From the NCBI GenBank assembly GCA_900208305.1, contig OAPG01000014.1:186001-250000 (forward strand): a DNA stretch of 64,000 nucleotides. Reading direction: 5' to 3'. Shown one piece after another: positions 11,311-21,575 of this stretch. The notes below the pieces were generated by a model. That model had not been told where the DNA came from, searched no databases, and saw nothing but the letters and a program-made list of their open reading frames with translations. Each line of letters opens with the position of its first letter. Within the stretch, counting starts at the first letter, position 1. Origin of the DNA: Melanopsichium pennsylvanicum. Lineage: Eukaryota; Basidiomycota; Ustilaginomycetes; Ustilaginales. The translations under genes and the position numbers were made by a program.

Positions 11311-11866
11311 GATGACTGCGGCTGGATGGCAGCTGACAGAATTATCAAGAGGGATGAAAAGGAATCTTCATGCTGGTACTGATGCTGATACTGATGCTGA
11401 TACTGGTGATGATGATGGTGATAGTGATGACGCTGATGATAGATGATAGGTGCTGGATACGGATTATTGTTCGAGTCAAGCCGTGCGAGGTGATAGGATG
11501 AGATGGGATGGGATGTTCTGACGGCGGCAGAGCCGTATTCAGGGTCCAAAGTCTAAAATCACAATTCCAACTGGATGGGTCTGCACGAGGCCCAAAGAGC
11601 GAAGCACTGACTATTGATGACTAAGCAAACAGAGATCTCAATCTTGGAATTCTTTTTGCATTTGGCATGCAACACTTGTTAAACACCCACCATCTCCATT
11701 GCCGTCTCCATCATCTACAGCTTGTAACATCCTCAGCACACTCGCTCCTCTCAGCTCGAAGGCAGCCTCTTCCGTATCAGCACGATCTATCAGCTTATAC
11801 AGGACCCATCAATAAGGAAACGTATCATAACGAAACAGCCGTGAAAGAAGGATATAATCATCCACG
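11311..11866. promoter_or_regulatory. Divergent promoter of TFC3 and MRPS17
   Basis: The interval separates the two start codons, which face away from each other. It contains an imperfect tandem of GATGCTGATACT-like units and GATGATG runs at about 11371-11445, just upstream of TFC3, and a CT/CA-rich leader toward MRPS17. No gene is recognised. Confidence 0.5.
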
Positions 11867-12408
11867 ATGGTGGTGCAAACAATCGAAGGCATCGTCACAA
11901 AAGCTGGAGTCATGGCCAAAACGGTCACTGTGACTGTAGAGCGCCGCTTGATACACCCCAAGCTTCTCAAAGTGAGTGCTGAATGCCCTTTCAAAACTAA
12001 TCAATCTGTCCAACGCTGTGCATGCTGGCAGCCCTACTCAGCTGGCATGCTCCGAACCCTCATAATCCTGTCATCCTCTTACTGACCCATGTCACCGTCT
12101 TGCTACATTCACGATCTGACTCAAAAATTCATTTTTTGTAGCCATACATCCGACACAAAAAGTACCTCGTGCACGATGAAAAGAACTCGCTTTCAGTAGG
12201 AGACAAGATCATCGCATCGGCATGCAGACCTCTCTCGGCACGCAAGCGTTTCACACTCTTTGACAAGGTTGGCACCGAGTCCGAGGCAGAGGCACGTAGG
12301 GCGAAAGCCGAAAGTTTCATGTCGGCGGAGGACAAGGAGAAAGTTCGTATTGAGCAGTTGGTAAAGGATGAAATCGCAAAAGGTGGTAGCGGATCCAGGC
12401 AGACATGA
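11867..12408 (+). CDS. MRPS17: Mitochondrial small ribosomal protein uS17m
   Basis: Two exons, 11867-11971 and 12142-12408, give 123 residues. The intron begins GTGAGT and ends TGTAG after a T-rich tract, in phase 0. The fold matches S17: an N-terminal beta strand segment with [11 protein letters not shown], a [12 protein letters not shown] stretch just after the splice, and a conserved signature around VGDKI...[11 protein letters not shown] basic and acidic helical tail of about 35 residues follows, as in mitochondrial forms. The protein binds 16S-type rRNA in the mitochondrial small subunit. The clean S17 signature across the splice junction supports both exon boundaries. Confidence 0.92.
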
Positions 12409-12879
12409 CTTGACTACCTATCCACTTCATTCCATTGCTACAACTCTTTCTCTGCGGGCTGACCGCTCATGTACTATATGAATCGACGCGTCCGACCATT
12501 CGGCGCTTGATCATGCTTTCTGATCATGTGGTGATGTTGTGAGAGCGGGCAAGATCATCACCTCGAACTCGATCATGAGACATGAGAAAGGGTTCGGAAA
12601 TTGTAATTCCGAAAGAAACGCCGGTCTAACAGCTTGCCACTGTGATCACGTGGATCCGTGATCCAGGGTCTGAAAGGGTCGGCACGTCAAAATCCGAATG
12701 GTTACCGGACACAATCCAGCTTTGGGCCCCCCTTTGTCGAGCTCTAAACATGCCCTCCTTCATCGTCTAGCTTCGACTGTTGCTCCTACCACCACCACTA
12801 CCACCACCACCAACAAAAACATATACCCGGGCCATATTCGCTCACACTGATCTGCACAAAGATCACGCCTTGCCACAAT
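12409..12879. other. Spacer and promoter before the Pex11-like gene
   Basis: The interval has several GATCATG/GTGATCA words between 12505 and 12665 and a CCACCA-rich tract at 12788-12815 close to the next start. No gene or RNA is recognised. It should contain the MRPS17 terminator and the promoter of the following gene. Confidence 0.45.
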
Positions 12880-15330
12880 ATGTCGAACGACACTGATTTT
12901 TCTAAAAGACCATCACAGGATCGGTCCACCGACAACACGCTCCGCATTCCACCATCTTCATCGACCCTATCCATGAAAAGTGACAAGGATGATGCCAGTA
13001 CTGGCTACATTACTGCTTCCTCTAGTCGTGTCTCACACCTCGAGAGAGAACCTTTGACCGCTTTGCCCCGCATCCATCTTGAGTCCACGCCGCTAAATCG
13101 CTCCTCTCCACCCGCCCCGAGTCCTTCCACAGAATCCATCACCACCATCGGCGAAAATAGCTCCAACGACACGAGCCGCGCCAATAAATTTGCATCGATA
13201 AGCTCAGTGACCACCTTTGTACCCAGCACGTCAAACATTTTGGATCTAAGCGATGAGGAGGACGACAGTGATATTTCAGACCCAGATAGGGACGGCGAAA
13301 GGAGTAAAGACACTGAAGAGCACGTTCAGAAATGGGACTTTGATTTGCGCGATCCTCACGAACGCACTCTGGAAGACCTTCGGGGTCAAGATGAAGAGGA
13401 GGACGAAGACAGCCGAGATCAGACTTTGAACGTCCGAGAAGCACAGGAGGGCGACGTGATCACTGTCTCACACTCTCACTCGACATCCATCAATACCGCC
13501 TACCCAGATCTTGACTCCATCCCTCACTCGCGTGCGTCCTTCCAACCAGACTCTGCCCCGCACTACCAACACACATCCTTCCCAATGGCTCTCTCTGCCT
13601 CCTGGCCAAGCATACCAAGCATACCAAACATGCCAAGCATGCCAAGCATGCCTAGGATGCCTACCCTTCCTCAACTCCACCCCAGCGCAGTAAAGCTTCA
13701 TCGCCGACGCCGATCGCTTCTTCTACGCCTCCTGAAGACTTGGGAAGGCCGAGAACAAGTCCTTCATCTCTCCCACTCGCTCGTCCTTCTCCTGTATTCT
13801 TCGCTTGACCATCCCGTTCCACAAACGTACCGAGGAGCCATGCTGCGACCGGCAGGTACCGCATTGGCAATGTCCTTCCCCAAACCGATCCGCGTAGCGC
13901 TCATGCAGAGGATCTATACCACAGCCGAAGGGATCGACAATTTTCGCCGCGTGATTCTCATCGCCAGATGGATCAGTGCTGCTAGTGAAGCTGTCATGGA
14001 ACATTGGCAGCAAAGGATGGATAAGAAGAGACGCGCAAACAGGGCTCAAAGGGAGCAGTTGGAGATCAAACTGACAGGAGACGAGCCCATCGATAAACCG
14101 TCAGACCATGTCGAAGGAGGTTTCGCTTGGCTTCAGCCTCCGAGTATTCGACACTTTGATGCAGCGGAGAATGCGGATGAGGGTGAAAGTACGGCAGAGC
14201 AGAGCTTCACTAAGGCTCCTGCTGCAAAGCTGGGCAAGGTTACAGGGAGGGGCGATGCAACTGGAGCAGTGGGTGCTGATGTCGCTGAGAATGCTGATGC
14301 GGAAAAGTGCTCCAACTTTGCGCAACAGCGTCAACAGTCCGCAGCACCTTCATCATCATCAATACCAGCTTCTCTAGCGACTCGTGCGATTGTCCGGCTT
14401 TGGTCAACCGTATGGAAGCTCTCTCACCTCAGCTTTGCCACCGAAACACTCGCCACGGTGGGCGAAGCGTGTGAAACAGCCGCAGTGTTCGCTGGCGGAG
14501 GAATGTTCTGGCGCGCTGTCGGCATTCAGCGGTTGGGCCTACCTTTGCTCTCTCGTCGACGACGACAGGGCATCGAACGACTAGGTATCGTCGTCTCGCT
14601 CTGCTCCGTACTCGTGTCTCTACTCGTGCTGCGTATGGAGCGCAAAGTGTTGCGATCCGAACTCAGGTCTGCACATCGAAGGATCATTCGGGCCAATGAC
14701 AAACTCGGTTGGGCATCTGATTTGGTCGGGGCAACCATCGATAGGGATCAAGCATTATCGTATCGGAAGAAAGATCCGGCCAAATTCATCAAAAGGAGGA
14801 GAGCAAGTAAGGGGAATGCCGAGGCAGACAAGCCGCTAGAGATGCTCGGTGCTGATCTTGAGGCCGCTGCTAGAGATTTGGATGATCAAGAGTTAGACGA
14901 GGATGGTTTGAGTTTGTCGAATTCGAGCTTAGAATCAGGTTTTCCCGATGATCCGCATCCTAATCCAACCAGTCGTTCTCTTTACTCTTTTTCACACCAC
15001 TATCCCCAACACCGTCATCACGAAGACGCTCGCGGCAGTTTATCAGACAAGTATCGTCACGAACACGGACCACCGAAACCGGTGGCGGTATCGTCGCTGA
15101 TCAAGGCCACCGAAAGATGTTTGGTGAGAGCAGAGTCGGATCTAACCAAAACAAAGACGAGGTTGAGGCTCAACTTTTGGGAAAAAATCGCAAATTGTTC
15201 CGAAACAATCTTTCTCATCTACGAAGCAGCAAGGCCTCAGGTGGACAAGGAGGGCGTGGAAGGTTGGACGGGTTTGGTCGCAAGTGCAATCAGGTTGAGT
15301 GGTTTATGGAAGCAGCTGGGTTCGAATTGA
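12880..15330 (+). CDS. Pex11-family-like peroxisomal membrane protein
   Basis: A single frame encodes 816 residues from a true ATG. Residues 1-230 are acidic and serine-rich, probably disordered, and end in a short repeat of proline-serine-isoleucine/methionine units (about residues 242-266). From about residue 270 a basic cluster leads into amphipathic helices (LLRLLKTWEGREQVL), which resembles the Pex11 N-terminal membrane-remodelling helix and its GRE motif. A second region (about 500-600) has ACETAAVFAGGGMFWR-like and hydrophobic helices. The C-terminus (about 745-816) resembles the last Pex11 segment, with a GLVASAIRLSGLW helix. Pex11 proteins elongate and divide peroxisomes. The family assignment is from pattern only. 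The protein is about three times the usual length because of disordered insertions. Confidence 0.55.
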   Translation: MSNDTDFSKRPSQDRSTDNTLRIPPSSSTLSMKSDKDDASTGYITASSSRVSHLEREPLTALPRIHLESTPLNRSSPPAPSPSTESITTIGENSSNDTSRANKFASISSVTTFVPSTSNILDLSDEEDDSDISDPDRDGERSKDTEEHVQKWDFDLRDPHERTLEDLRGQDEEEDEDSRDQTLNVREAQEGDVITVSHSHSTSINTAYPDLDSIPHSRASFQPDSAPHYQHTSFPMALSASWPSIPSIPNMPSMPSMPRMPTLPQLHPSAVKLHRRRRSLLLRLLKTWEGREQVLHLSHSLVLLLYSSLDHPVPQTYRGAMLRPAGTALAMSFPKPIRVALMQRIYTTAEGIDNFRRVILIARWISAASEAVMEHWQQRMDKKRRANRAQREQLEIKLTGDEPIDKPSDHVEGGFAWLQPPSIRHFDAAENADEGESTAEQSFTKAPAAKLGKVTGRGDATGAVGADVAENADAEKCSNFAQQRQQSAAPSSSSIPASLATRAIVRLWSTVWKLSHLSFATETLATVGEACETAAVFAGGGMFWRAVGIQRLGLPLLSRRRRQGIERLGIVVSLCSVLVSLLVLRMERKVLRSELRSAHRRIIRANDKLGWASDLVGATIDRDQALSYRKKDPAKFIKRRRASKGNAEADKPLEMLGADLEAAARDLDDQELDEDGLSLSNSSLESGFPDDPHPNPTSRSLYSFSHHYPQHRHHEDARGSLSDKYRHEHGPPKPVAVSSLIKATERCLVRAESDLTKTKTRLRLNFWEKIANCSETIFLIYEAARPQVDKEGVEGWTGLVASAIRLSGLWKQLGSN

Positions 15331-15351
15331 TCTCTCCATTTTATTTTTTTA

Positions 15352-15391
<40 letters not shown>

Positions 15392-15754
15392 CGCGCATTT
15401 TCATCTATTACTTGAAAAGTGTTTCCAAACTTGTTAAAACGTGCATTCGTTACGGTTTACTCTTTACTAATGAATGAAAGCATGGTATGATCGTTCGTAC
15501 AGCAACTTGAGAATATCCTGAGAGTGGAAATATTGAACCTAATACTATTCATTTCACAGGTTCCAAGATGAGGTTGATCGTTCGCACGCATCTATGCTGA
15601 AGGAAGGATTAGACGAGATGAGCGCACAGGAAAAGCGATTTTTTTTTTTTGATATCGCATGGATATAAATCTTGATTCAAATCAGAACGAATTGATTTGT
15701 TGAACCATGCCGACCTCGGCAAACTCTTCCGTCTGACGACTTTTGTGTGCCATC
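15331..15754. other. Convergent spacer with long T run
   Basis: The interval lies between the 3' ends of the Pex11-like gene and the FIT gene. It contains a run of 38 T (15354-15391), only about 24 bases after the Pex11-like stop codon, and a shorter T run at 15641-15650. No gene is visible. Confidence 0.6.
15354..15391 (+). repeat. Poly-T homopolymer, 38 bases
   Basis: There are 38 uninterrupted T in the 3' flank of the Pex11-like gene. It is likely length-variable and prone to sequencing error. Confidence 0.9.
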
Positions 15755-16906
15755 TTAATTGCCCTTTGGCAAAAGCAGCCATGCGAACAAGCCGACGATG
15801 AGACCCGAGACCTTTTCCTGAGGTGTGTGAAAGTAGATGGCCGTATTCCACAACATCCAGCTCCACAGTCCAACGAGTGCGAGTGTCGCTGCCACGGCCG
15901 CCTTTGCCTTCATTGTCCATAAAACTCTTCCAGGTACGAATGCATTCGAATATTGTTGTCCTTGGAACAGAAACTTGCGTAATGAACCTCGACCTAGCAA
16001 CTGCGCAAGGTAAGGCGCGATGTCTTCCAACAACAAAAGCGAGGATAGCACCATGATGAACGTGTGTCCCGAGATGTCGTGACCTCCTCTCCACATGGGC
16101 CTGATTGTCTTTGACGAGGACGACGCCGAGAACAGAGCTGGATGGGATGAAGAGGAAAGCGGTGTTCGAGTACGACAGTACAACTCATCGATTGGAGACT
16201 GCAACTCGGTGTTGGGTACACATACTGCACCAGTGTAGGTAAGGATACGCTCGGCGAGTGGAGGTCCGAAGAACCAGTTTGCAAACAGGAGCCAGAATGA
16301 GGTTGCAAAAATGTAACGCAAAACGCTAATCGAGACAGGACTCGTGATGGTGGCAGCAGCTGCAGACGAGGCAGACGAGGCAGACGAGGATGAAGGTGAG
16401 TCTTTGTCCTTCTTGTGATCGATTCTGCTGCCTACAGGAGCTGATTGACGAGGCTTGACCAAAGATGTTCGAGTAGCGACGGGAGCGGATTGCGGAGCGA
16501 GTCGGAGGAAGAAAAGCTGCAATGCCCAAGCAAATGTAGTCCAAAGCCAAGCCTTTTTGACAAAGATCTGATTGACGATATTTTTGCGGTTAGCCCAGTA
16601 GTTGAGGACGTGGTGAGGCGGAAGGAGGATGGTAGGTGGAATGGGACCGAGATTGGTACTTCCGTCGACTCCAGTTTGGACGTAAGGGGCTACCGTAGCG
16701 CCTGGGAGGGTGGATGGAAATTCGGATCCCGAGGGGCCAACAGCGCCAGAAGAGATGCGCACGTTTTCAAGGTGCGTACCAAAGACGATGCTATAGGTGG
16801 TACCAAGGATGACGATGGAGCTCAGGTACAGGGCGAATGTGATGTGGTGCGGTTGAAGGCCAAAAGGCAGCTTCTGGCGTTGCGCCGACAATTGAGCGGT
16901 GCTCAT
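15755..16906 (-). CDS. SCS3: FIT-family ER membrane protein (Scs3/Yft2-like)
   Basis: A single frame encodes 383 residues from a true ATG. About six membrane segments are visible, near residues 22-44, 118-137, 200-220, 278-296, 333-350 and 360-380. The conserved family motif GGHDISGHTF lies near residue 280 and the second conserved histidine in YFHTP near 357. These two histidines are the catalytic pair in FIT proteins, which belong to the lipid phosphatase superfamily, cleave acyl-CoA in the ER membrane and promote lipid-droplet budding. A serine/alanine-rich linker (around residues 160-190) between membrane segments 2 and 3 is low complexity and probably variable. Yeast has two paralogues, SCS3 and YFT2; which one this matches cannot be decided from the sequence alone. 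Confidence 0.85.
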   Translation of the reverse strand: MSTAQLSAQRQKLPFGLQPHHITFALYLSSIVILGTTYSIVFGTHLENVRISSGAVGPSGSEFPSTLPGATVAPYVQTGVDGSTNLGPIPPTILLPPHHVLNYWANRKNIVNQIFVKKAWLWTTFAWALQLFFLRLAPQSAPVATRTSLVKPRQSAPVGSRIDHKKDKDSPSSSSASSASSAAAATITSPVSISVLRYIFATSFWLLFANWFFGPPLAERILTYTGAVCVPNTELQSPIDELYCRTRTPLSSSSHPALFSASSSSKTIRPMWRGGHDISGHTFIMVLSSLLLLEDIAPYLAQLLGRGSLRKFLFQGQQYSNAFVPGRVLWTMKAKAAVAATLALVGLWSWMLWNTAIYFHTPQEKVSGLIVGLFAWLLLPKGN

Positions 16907-17179
16907 GTTTGAAAGTCTATAGTAACCCGAAGAGAGTAAGTTGTTGTTGTCTACAGTGATACGGTACTTGATGAATCCACAGAATGAAGAAGGAGCAGCG
17001 GTCGTGGTAGGGAGACAAGGATGATGCTATGAGCAGGATGCTTTCAAATTCTTTTGGTAGTGGGGTGAGATGCGACAAGTGTGTCATGAAGCATCAACAC
17101 GGCGATTGCGGATCAACGCAGCAGCCGACCATCCCATCTCAGCTGTCACGTATGCGTATCCAAAATCTAATAATAATAA

Positions 17180-17210
<31 letters not shown>

Positions 17211-17443
17211 CAAAATTCGACATGTGTGGAGGTTGGCTCGTCCACGCATTTCGACGTGCTTTGCTTTTGTGTCACCATTTTCAGTTCGCAATTCGCTCCG
17301 TGTAATTAATTATATACCATACATTGTGCTCAACAATTGATCAGATACACAAAAACGTTGCGAGAACTTTGAATGAGAGAAACAAGTACACAGAACGAGG
17401 CCGAGCCAGTGAATACAAGAACAAAACGTCTTTCGAGCAAGCC
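16907..17443. other. Spacer with AAT microsatellite
   Basis: The interval lies between the FIT gene start and the 3' end of the oxygenase gene, both on the minus strand. It holds an imperfect (AAT)n run at about 17168-17210 and an AT-rich stretch near 17300-17345. It should contain the FIT promoter and the terminator of the upstream oxygenase gene. No gene is recognised. Confidence 0.55.
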
Positions 17444-18409
17444 TTACTGCTTCTGTTGCCAAGAATCAGTGATGGCCAGCACCCTGACCTCGACTGACCA
17501 TCTGGGCTCGGCATCTTCAGGCGTGGTTGGGTCCTCAAATGCAGTATGAGGTGTCCTTGTCTCGTCCACCGAATCGTAGCACTTCAATAGGATCGCCTCA
17601 TCCGTACCCAGTCCCGACTTGTAATACCACCTGTGCGCCTTGTTCGAATAGATTGACAGCGTCTGTCCGGTCCAAGTTGGATACCTCAATTCGGTCTCAA
17701 TCCAGTCCTTTGGCTGTCCATTTTCACCTTTCGAAACTGTACGACTGTCTGCGAAAGCCAGAGGCATGTCCCAGGCTTGTCCTCGAAGTGGTCGCCAAAG
17801 GTTGATAAGTTGTGCATGAAGCTGGCCCTTCTTGACCTTTTCGAGAATCTCTTGGCCCAGATGTTTGAGAATGCGGTTTTCACCAGCCCATCGGCTCTGG
17901 TCAGAGTGCGCCATAGGCACTGGCTTTCGAGAATCGGGCGTTTCAGGCAAATCCTCCTCGTCCCTAGGTCGACGCTTTCGAACAGTGTGATCAAAGATGA
18001 AAGTCGACGTCACACCAAGCTTATCCTTGAACACTCGATCGATGTCGTTATAGTATTCAGTCTCGATCCACTTGGGATCTTGCCACTTTGCGTCCGCCCA
18101 GCCTTGCGCGGTTTCGGCCAAGCCAAAGCCTTCCAAGATCTCGAAACCGGCCTCGCGCACGTTAAGGCCTGCCTTTTGACGATCAGAGGCTGAAGTGCCG
18201 CGCAGATCAGTTATTTCAACAGCAGGCGTTTCGTAGACGTGGTTGTTCAGAATGCCATCAGCAGGGTTGTACAGCGCGGTGAATGGTTTCTCGACGGTGC
18301 GCGACATGTAGTTGATCTTGGCAGAGACTTTACGTGCACCAGGGACTTGGAGCGTGACTGGGTCGTATGCCGAGTTGGCCGTGGTGGTGGTAGTGATTGT
18401 GGACGACAT
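17444..18409 (-). CDS. CmcJ/AsaB-type 2-oxoglutarate oxygenase family protein
   Basis: The frame from the first true ATG at 18409 encodes 321 residues. The frame stays open upstream only to a TTG codon, so the longer reading is not used. The protein matches the fungal family named after CmcJ (cephem 7-alpha-methoxylation), AsaB hydroxylase and GA4-desaturase relatives. Family landmarks are FDHTVRKR near residue 140, AHSDQSRWAGE near 170 (metal-ligand His and Asp region), LINLWRPL with its arginine near 225, and PLAFADSRTV after it, then a YY..GL..DEAI..K.YDS segment near the end. Members are presumed Fe(II)-dependent oxygenases acting on small molecules. The substrate is unknown, and no biosynthetic neighbours are present. 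It is divergent from PPM1 by 1 kb. Confidence 0.8.
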   Translation of the reverse strand: MSSTITTTTTANSAYDPVTLQVPGARKVSAKINYMSRTVEKPFTALYNPADGILNNHVYETPAVEITDLRGTSASDRQKAGLNVREAGFEILEGFGLAETAQGWADAKWQDPKWIETEYYNDIDRVFKDKLGVTSTFIFDHTVRKRRPRDEEDLPETPDSRKPVPMAHSDQSRWAGENRILKHLGQEILEKVKKGQLHAQLINLWRPLRGQAWDMPLAFADSRTVSKGENGQPKDWIETELRYPTWTGQTLSIYSNKAHRWYYKSGLGTDEAILLKCYDSVDETRTPHTAFEDPTTPEDAEPRWSVEVRVLAITDSWQQKQ

Positions 18410-19403
18410 GGTCAGAGTTCTGCGCAGAAGACAAGAGCTTGAAGGAGCCAAATGGGCGAGAGCAATTGTGGTGAGTGTGTTCCTTAACAGGGAGAGCGTC
18501 AACGTGAAAGGGCTGTGCCGGGTTACAATACTGTGATTTCGGCGATAGTAAATATCTGTCTCGATGAGTTCTTGGAATGATGATAAAAGGACATGGCGGA
18601 CAGAGATTGAGGAACTGAGGAGTTTTAATACCTTTTCCGCAATGCTGACTCAGTCCTCATGGTGGTCATGCGCGCAAACGCCATGCTGAACCTCCACGTA
18701 AGAGAAAGGACAAGGCGAGCTACTTGACAGTCGATCATGTATCGTAGTTATGCTGGCTTAGGTTGCTGCTACGAATTAGGCCAAAGTCAATCACGGCATC
18801 GGCAAACAAAGTTACGATTTCCATGAGGCTTAACCGCGAGACCGAGTTCCCGATCGATCCGGACGGATAACATAGAGGCCGGCCGCTTTGAATATACATT
18901 GCCGTAGTCTCCGTTGCCCCGGCGTTTCGTCACTGGGTCATATGTCTACCATTACGATTCAGCCGAACTCGTTCATGCTTTTGCAAGAGCCCGATAATTG
19001 CGCAGCTCGACATTCTGGTCGGTCCGTCTTGCATTTCCGAAAACCTGGGGTTCCGCACTTGAGCCCTTGCAAACTAACTCCCAAACTTGCAGTCAGTCTC
19101 GATTCGGTCGCTTAAGACCTCATTGGAAGATAAAATCCGTCACAAGTCATAATTGGGACTTAGTGTAAGTGGCTGTATTGACGGGGTTTTGAGCGAGTTG
19201 CTTAATGTAACAGACATTCGTTGCTTGTCAAAACCGCCACTTGACAATCTCACATTCATATTGCAAAAAAAGGTCGGAAATTTGTTTAGATCCGATCCGA
19301 GACCCTGATTTGTCCGACTCAGCAGCCTCCACTATCGCACAGACATTCCTGTCTACCTTCCAATACCTTTTTCACCAAACCCTACACCAGGTGCTACAGC
19401 AAT
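18410..19403. promoter_or_regulatory. Divergent promoter of the oxygenase and PPM1
   Basis: Nearly 1 kb separates the two starts. No open frame shows a domain. The sequence has no long repeat. It probably carries both promoters. Confidence 0.5.
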
Positions 19404-21392
19404 ATGCAGCGACATTCAGGCTTCAGAGATCCTTTGGCCTTGGATAGCGACGACGACATGTCGACTTCTGGAGCTAGTCGACCATTACCGCGCGTTCTGA
19501 TGTCCTCACAAGAACCGCTCCGAACTACGGGCGAATCTTCACACACTCCTCCTCTCCCACCGTCACTATCGACGCGATACACTGGCACTTTCGGTATACC
19601 ACGCCCGGAGCAAGCACGTCATGAACCATGTGTCAGTGCAAGCGCAAGTGGGACTGCAAGCTCTTCCTCACGGCGCTCTTTGGGACTCTCCCTAGGCCAG
19701 CCACGAAATCGCACGGCCGCACCAAAACGTGACCACAGTGCGGCTTCGAGTATTGCCAACACGAATACAACCGAAGCTGCACGTGCTGTAAACCAATTCG
19801 ACGATGCTGTACGAAATACCGACTCGGATGCGCTACTTTGTCGACTTTCTGCGCTCAAGCTCGGGTATCTGCCACCTGAACCGTTCACACAAGAGTTTTC
19901 GACAAAATTGCATACCTCTGGTGAACAAGGTCCAAGTAGATTAGGGCCCGGAGCTGGTACACTTTCACGGCCGAGCCAGGCTGGAGGCGTAGTGAGCAAG
20001 TCTCCGTTGATCAACATTGGGACGTATTTGAGATGCACCACAATTGATAGTGAGGTGGAAAACTTTCTGAAACAGGGGGATGAAGTCAAACAGATCATTT
20101 CGGTTGGTGCTGGAAGCGATAGTCGACATTGGAGGATCACGGTGAGTATCTTCTGGCTTCGGAATGTCATATTTGTTTGTGCACAGTTGTTTTGACCTTT
20201 GACCTTTGAACCCTCGCTGCGGCAACACTATTCTTTGCCTCATCAACGAACCCAGTCAGACCCAACTCTCGCTGATCAGCTCCACCACTATGTCGAAATC
20301 GACTTTGTCGAAAACGCATTCCGAAAGCTCACTCGTATCCTTCGCAGCACTACGTTAAGGTCCTTCTTTGAGCCCGAATCTACCGTCTACGGCATGTCCT
20401 TGGCTGAATTCTTGTCCAGCACAGACTCACTTTCCACACAAGCCGAACCCGATTCCAAACGTATCGACGTGCTGCGATCCACCAAATACACTCTCTTGGC
20501 AGCAGACGTTAGGCAACTTCACCCAAATACGCCAGCAAAGGATCGCATCGATCCAGCTCAACTGTTCGGCGAATCACAAACAGGGCTGAGAAAGGACTTG
20601 CCGACGTTGATCTTGTTTGAGTGCGTTCTCGCGTACATTGCTCCGGAGGAAGCGGATTGGTTGATACGAGTTCTGGGCGAGACTTTTGGTGATATCAAGG
20701 CGATCAGTTATGATATTGCGCTTGCTGGGGACGTGGATGATCCATCACCTTTATCACCCCAACGTGCAGCAGGCATCGATGTGGAGAACATCGATGCTGA
20801 AGCCAAGCTTAAAACGGTGGTCCAACAACAGACGTCACGATTCGGTCAAGTCATGCTACAGAATCTAGAAGTGCGTCTCTTGCCAAAAACACACACACAC
20901 ACACACCCATACGCACGACCATCGATGACTCTTTTTCCGTCAAGAAACGTAGAGAGTAAGTGTCGAGACATTTGCTGACCCTCACCATTGATTGCATTCT
21001 TGGTCTTGACATGATTGATCCGACAGATGCGAAAACTTTCGCTACCAGGTGCAAAAGCCTACCCAACCATCCAAGCTCAGATTCAGCGTTTTGCTCAAGC
21101 GTGGTCCTCAACAAAAAACCAAGTCGAGACTGAGGGTAGAAGTCTGTCTTCTATCTGGTCTGTGCTTGCGAACGAACACAAGTCGAGGTATGTGTACCTC
21201 CCATCCTTACTACAAATTGCTTTACTTGTTGGAAAAAGAAGAGAAAAGATAAGCAGAGACTGACTCTTGGATCATGCTTCACACTGTATGAACATATGCA
21301 GGCTGTCGAGATTGGAAGGACTGGACGAGGTTGAGGAGCTCGATATGCTTTTGAAGCATTATTGTGTGGTTCAAGCTCGACGTAGGTCATAA
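19404..21392 (+). CDS. PPM1: Leucine carboxyl methyltransferase 1 (PP2A methyltransferase Ppm1)
   Basis: I propose four exons: 19404-20141, 20256-20870, 21027-21187 and 21302-21392, giving 534 residues. Donors are GTGAGT, GTGCGT and GTATGT; all introns end in AG and the frame is kept. The enzyme methylates the C-terminal leucine of the PP2A catalytic subunit using S-adenosylmethionine. The SAM-binding motif is SVGAGSDSRHW at about residue 233. LINIGTYLRC precedes it, FVENAF follows, then LPTLILFECVLAYI with the family's post-II motif. The end has PGAKAYPTI and an E/L-rich helix closing with HYCVV. The first 130 or so residues are a Ser/Pro-rich, probably disordered extension absent from yeast Ppm1 (328 residues). 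The second acceptor could instead be the AG before 20280, which would remove eight residues. Confidence 0.87.
20889..20906 (+). repeat. (AC)9 microsatellite in PPM1 intron 2
   Basis: There are nine AC units inside the proposed second intron of PPM1, close to its donor site. Confidence 0.85.
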
Positions 21393-21534
21393 TCCAGAAT
21401 CTCGAACAAATGTGTGTTGCAATTTTGCCTTTCACTATTCATCGATACTTGTCTTGTTCTTTGGTTGAAACTTGAGCTGTTGATGTCGACAGTCGTCGCA
21501 ATCTATGCCCGACACGGTGTAAAGGCTTACTGGA

Positions 21535-21575
<41 letters not shown>

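Noticed and set aside
18410..18502. 31-residue extension of the CmcJ-type oxygenase that looks like a mitochondrial presequence
   Set aside because: The extension begins at TTG and has no ATG; the first ATG is at 18409. A spliced upstream exon cannot be excluded but nothing supports it.
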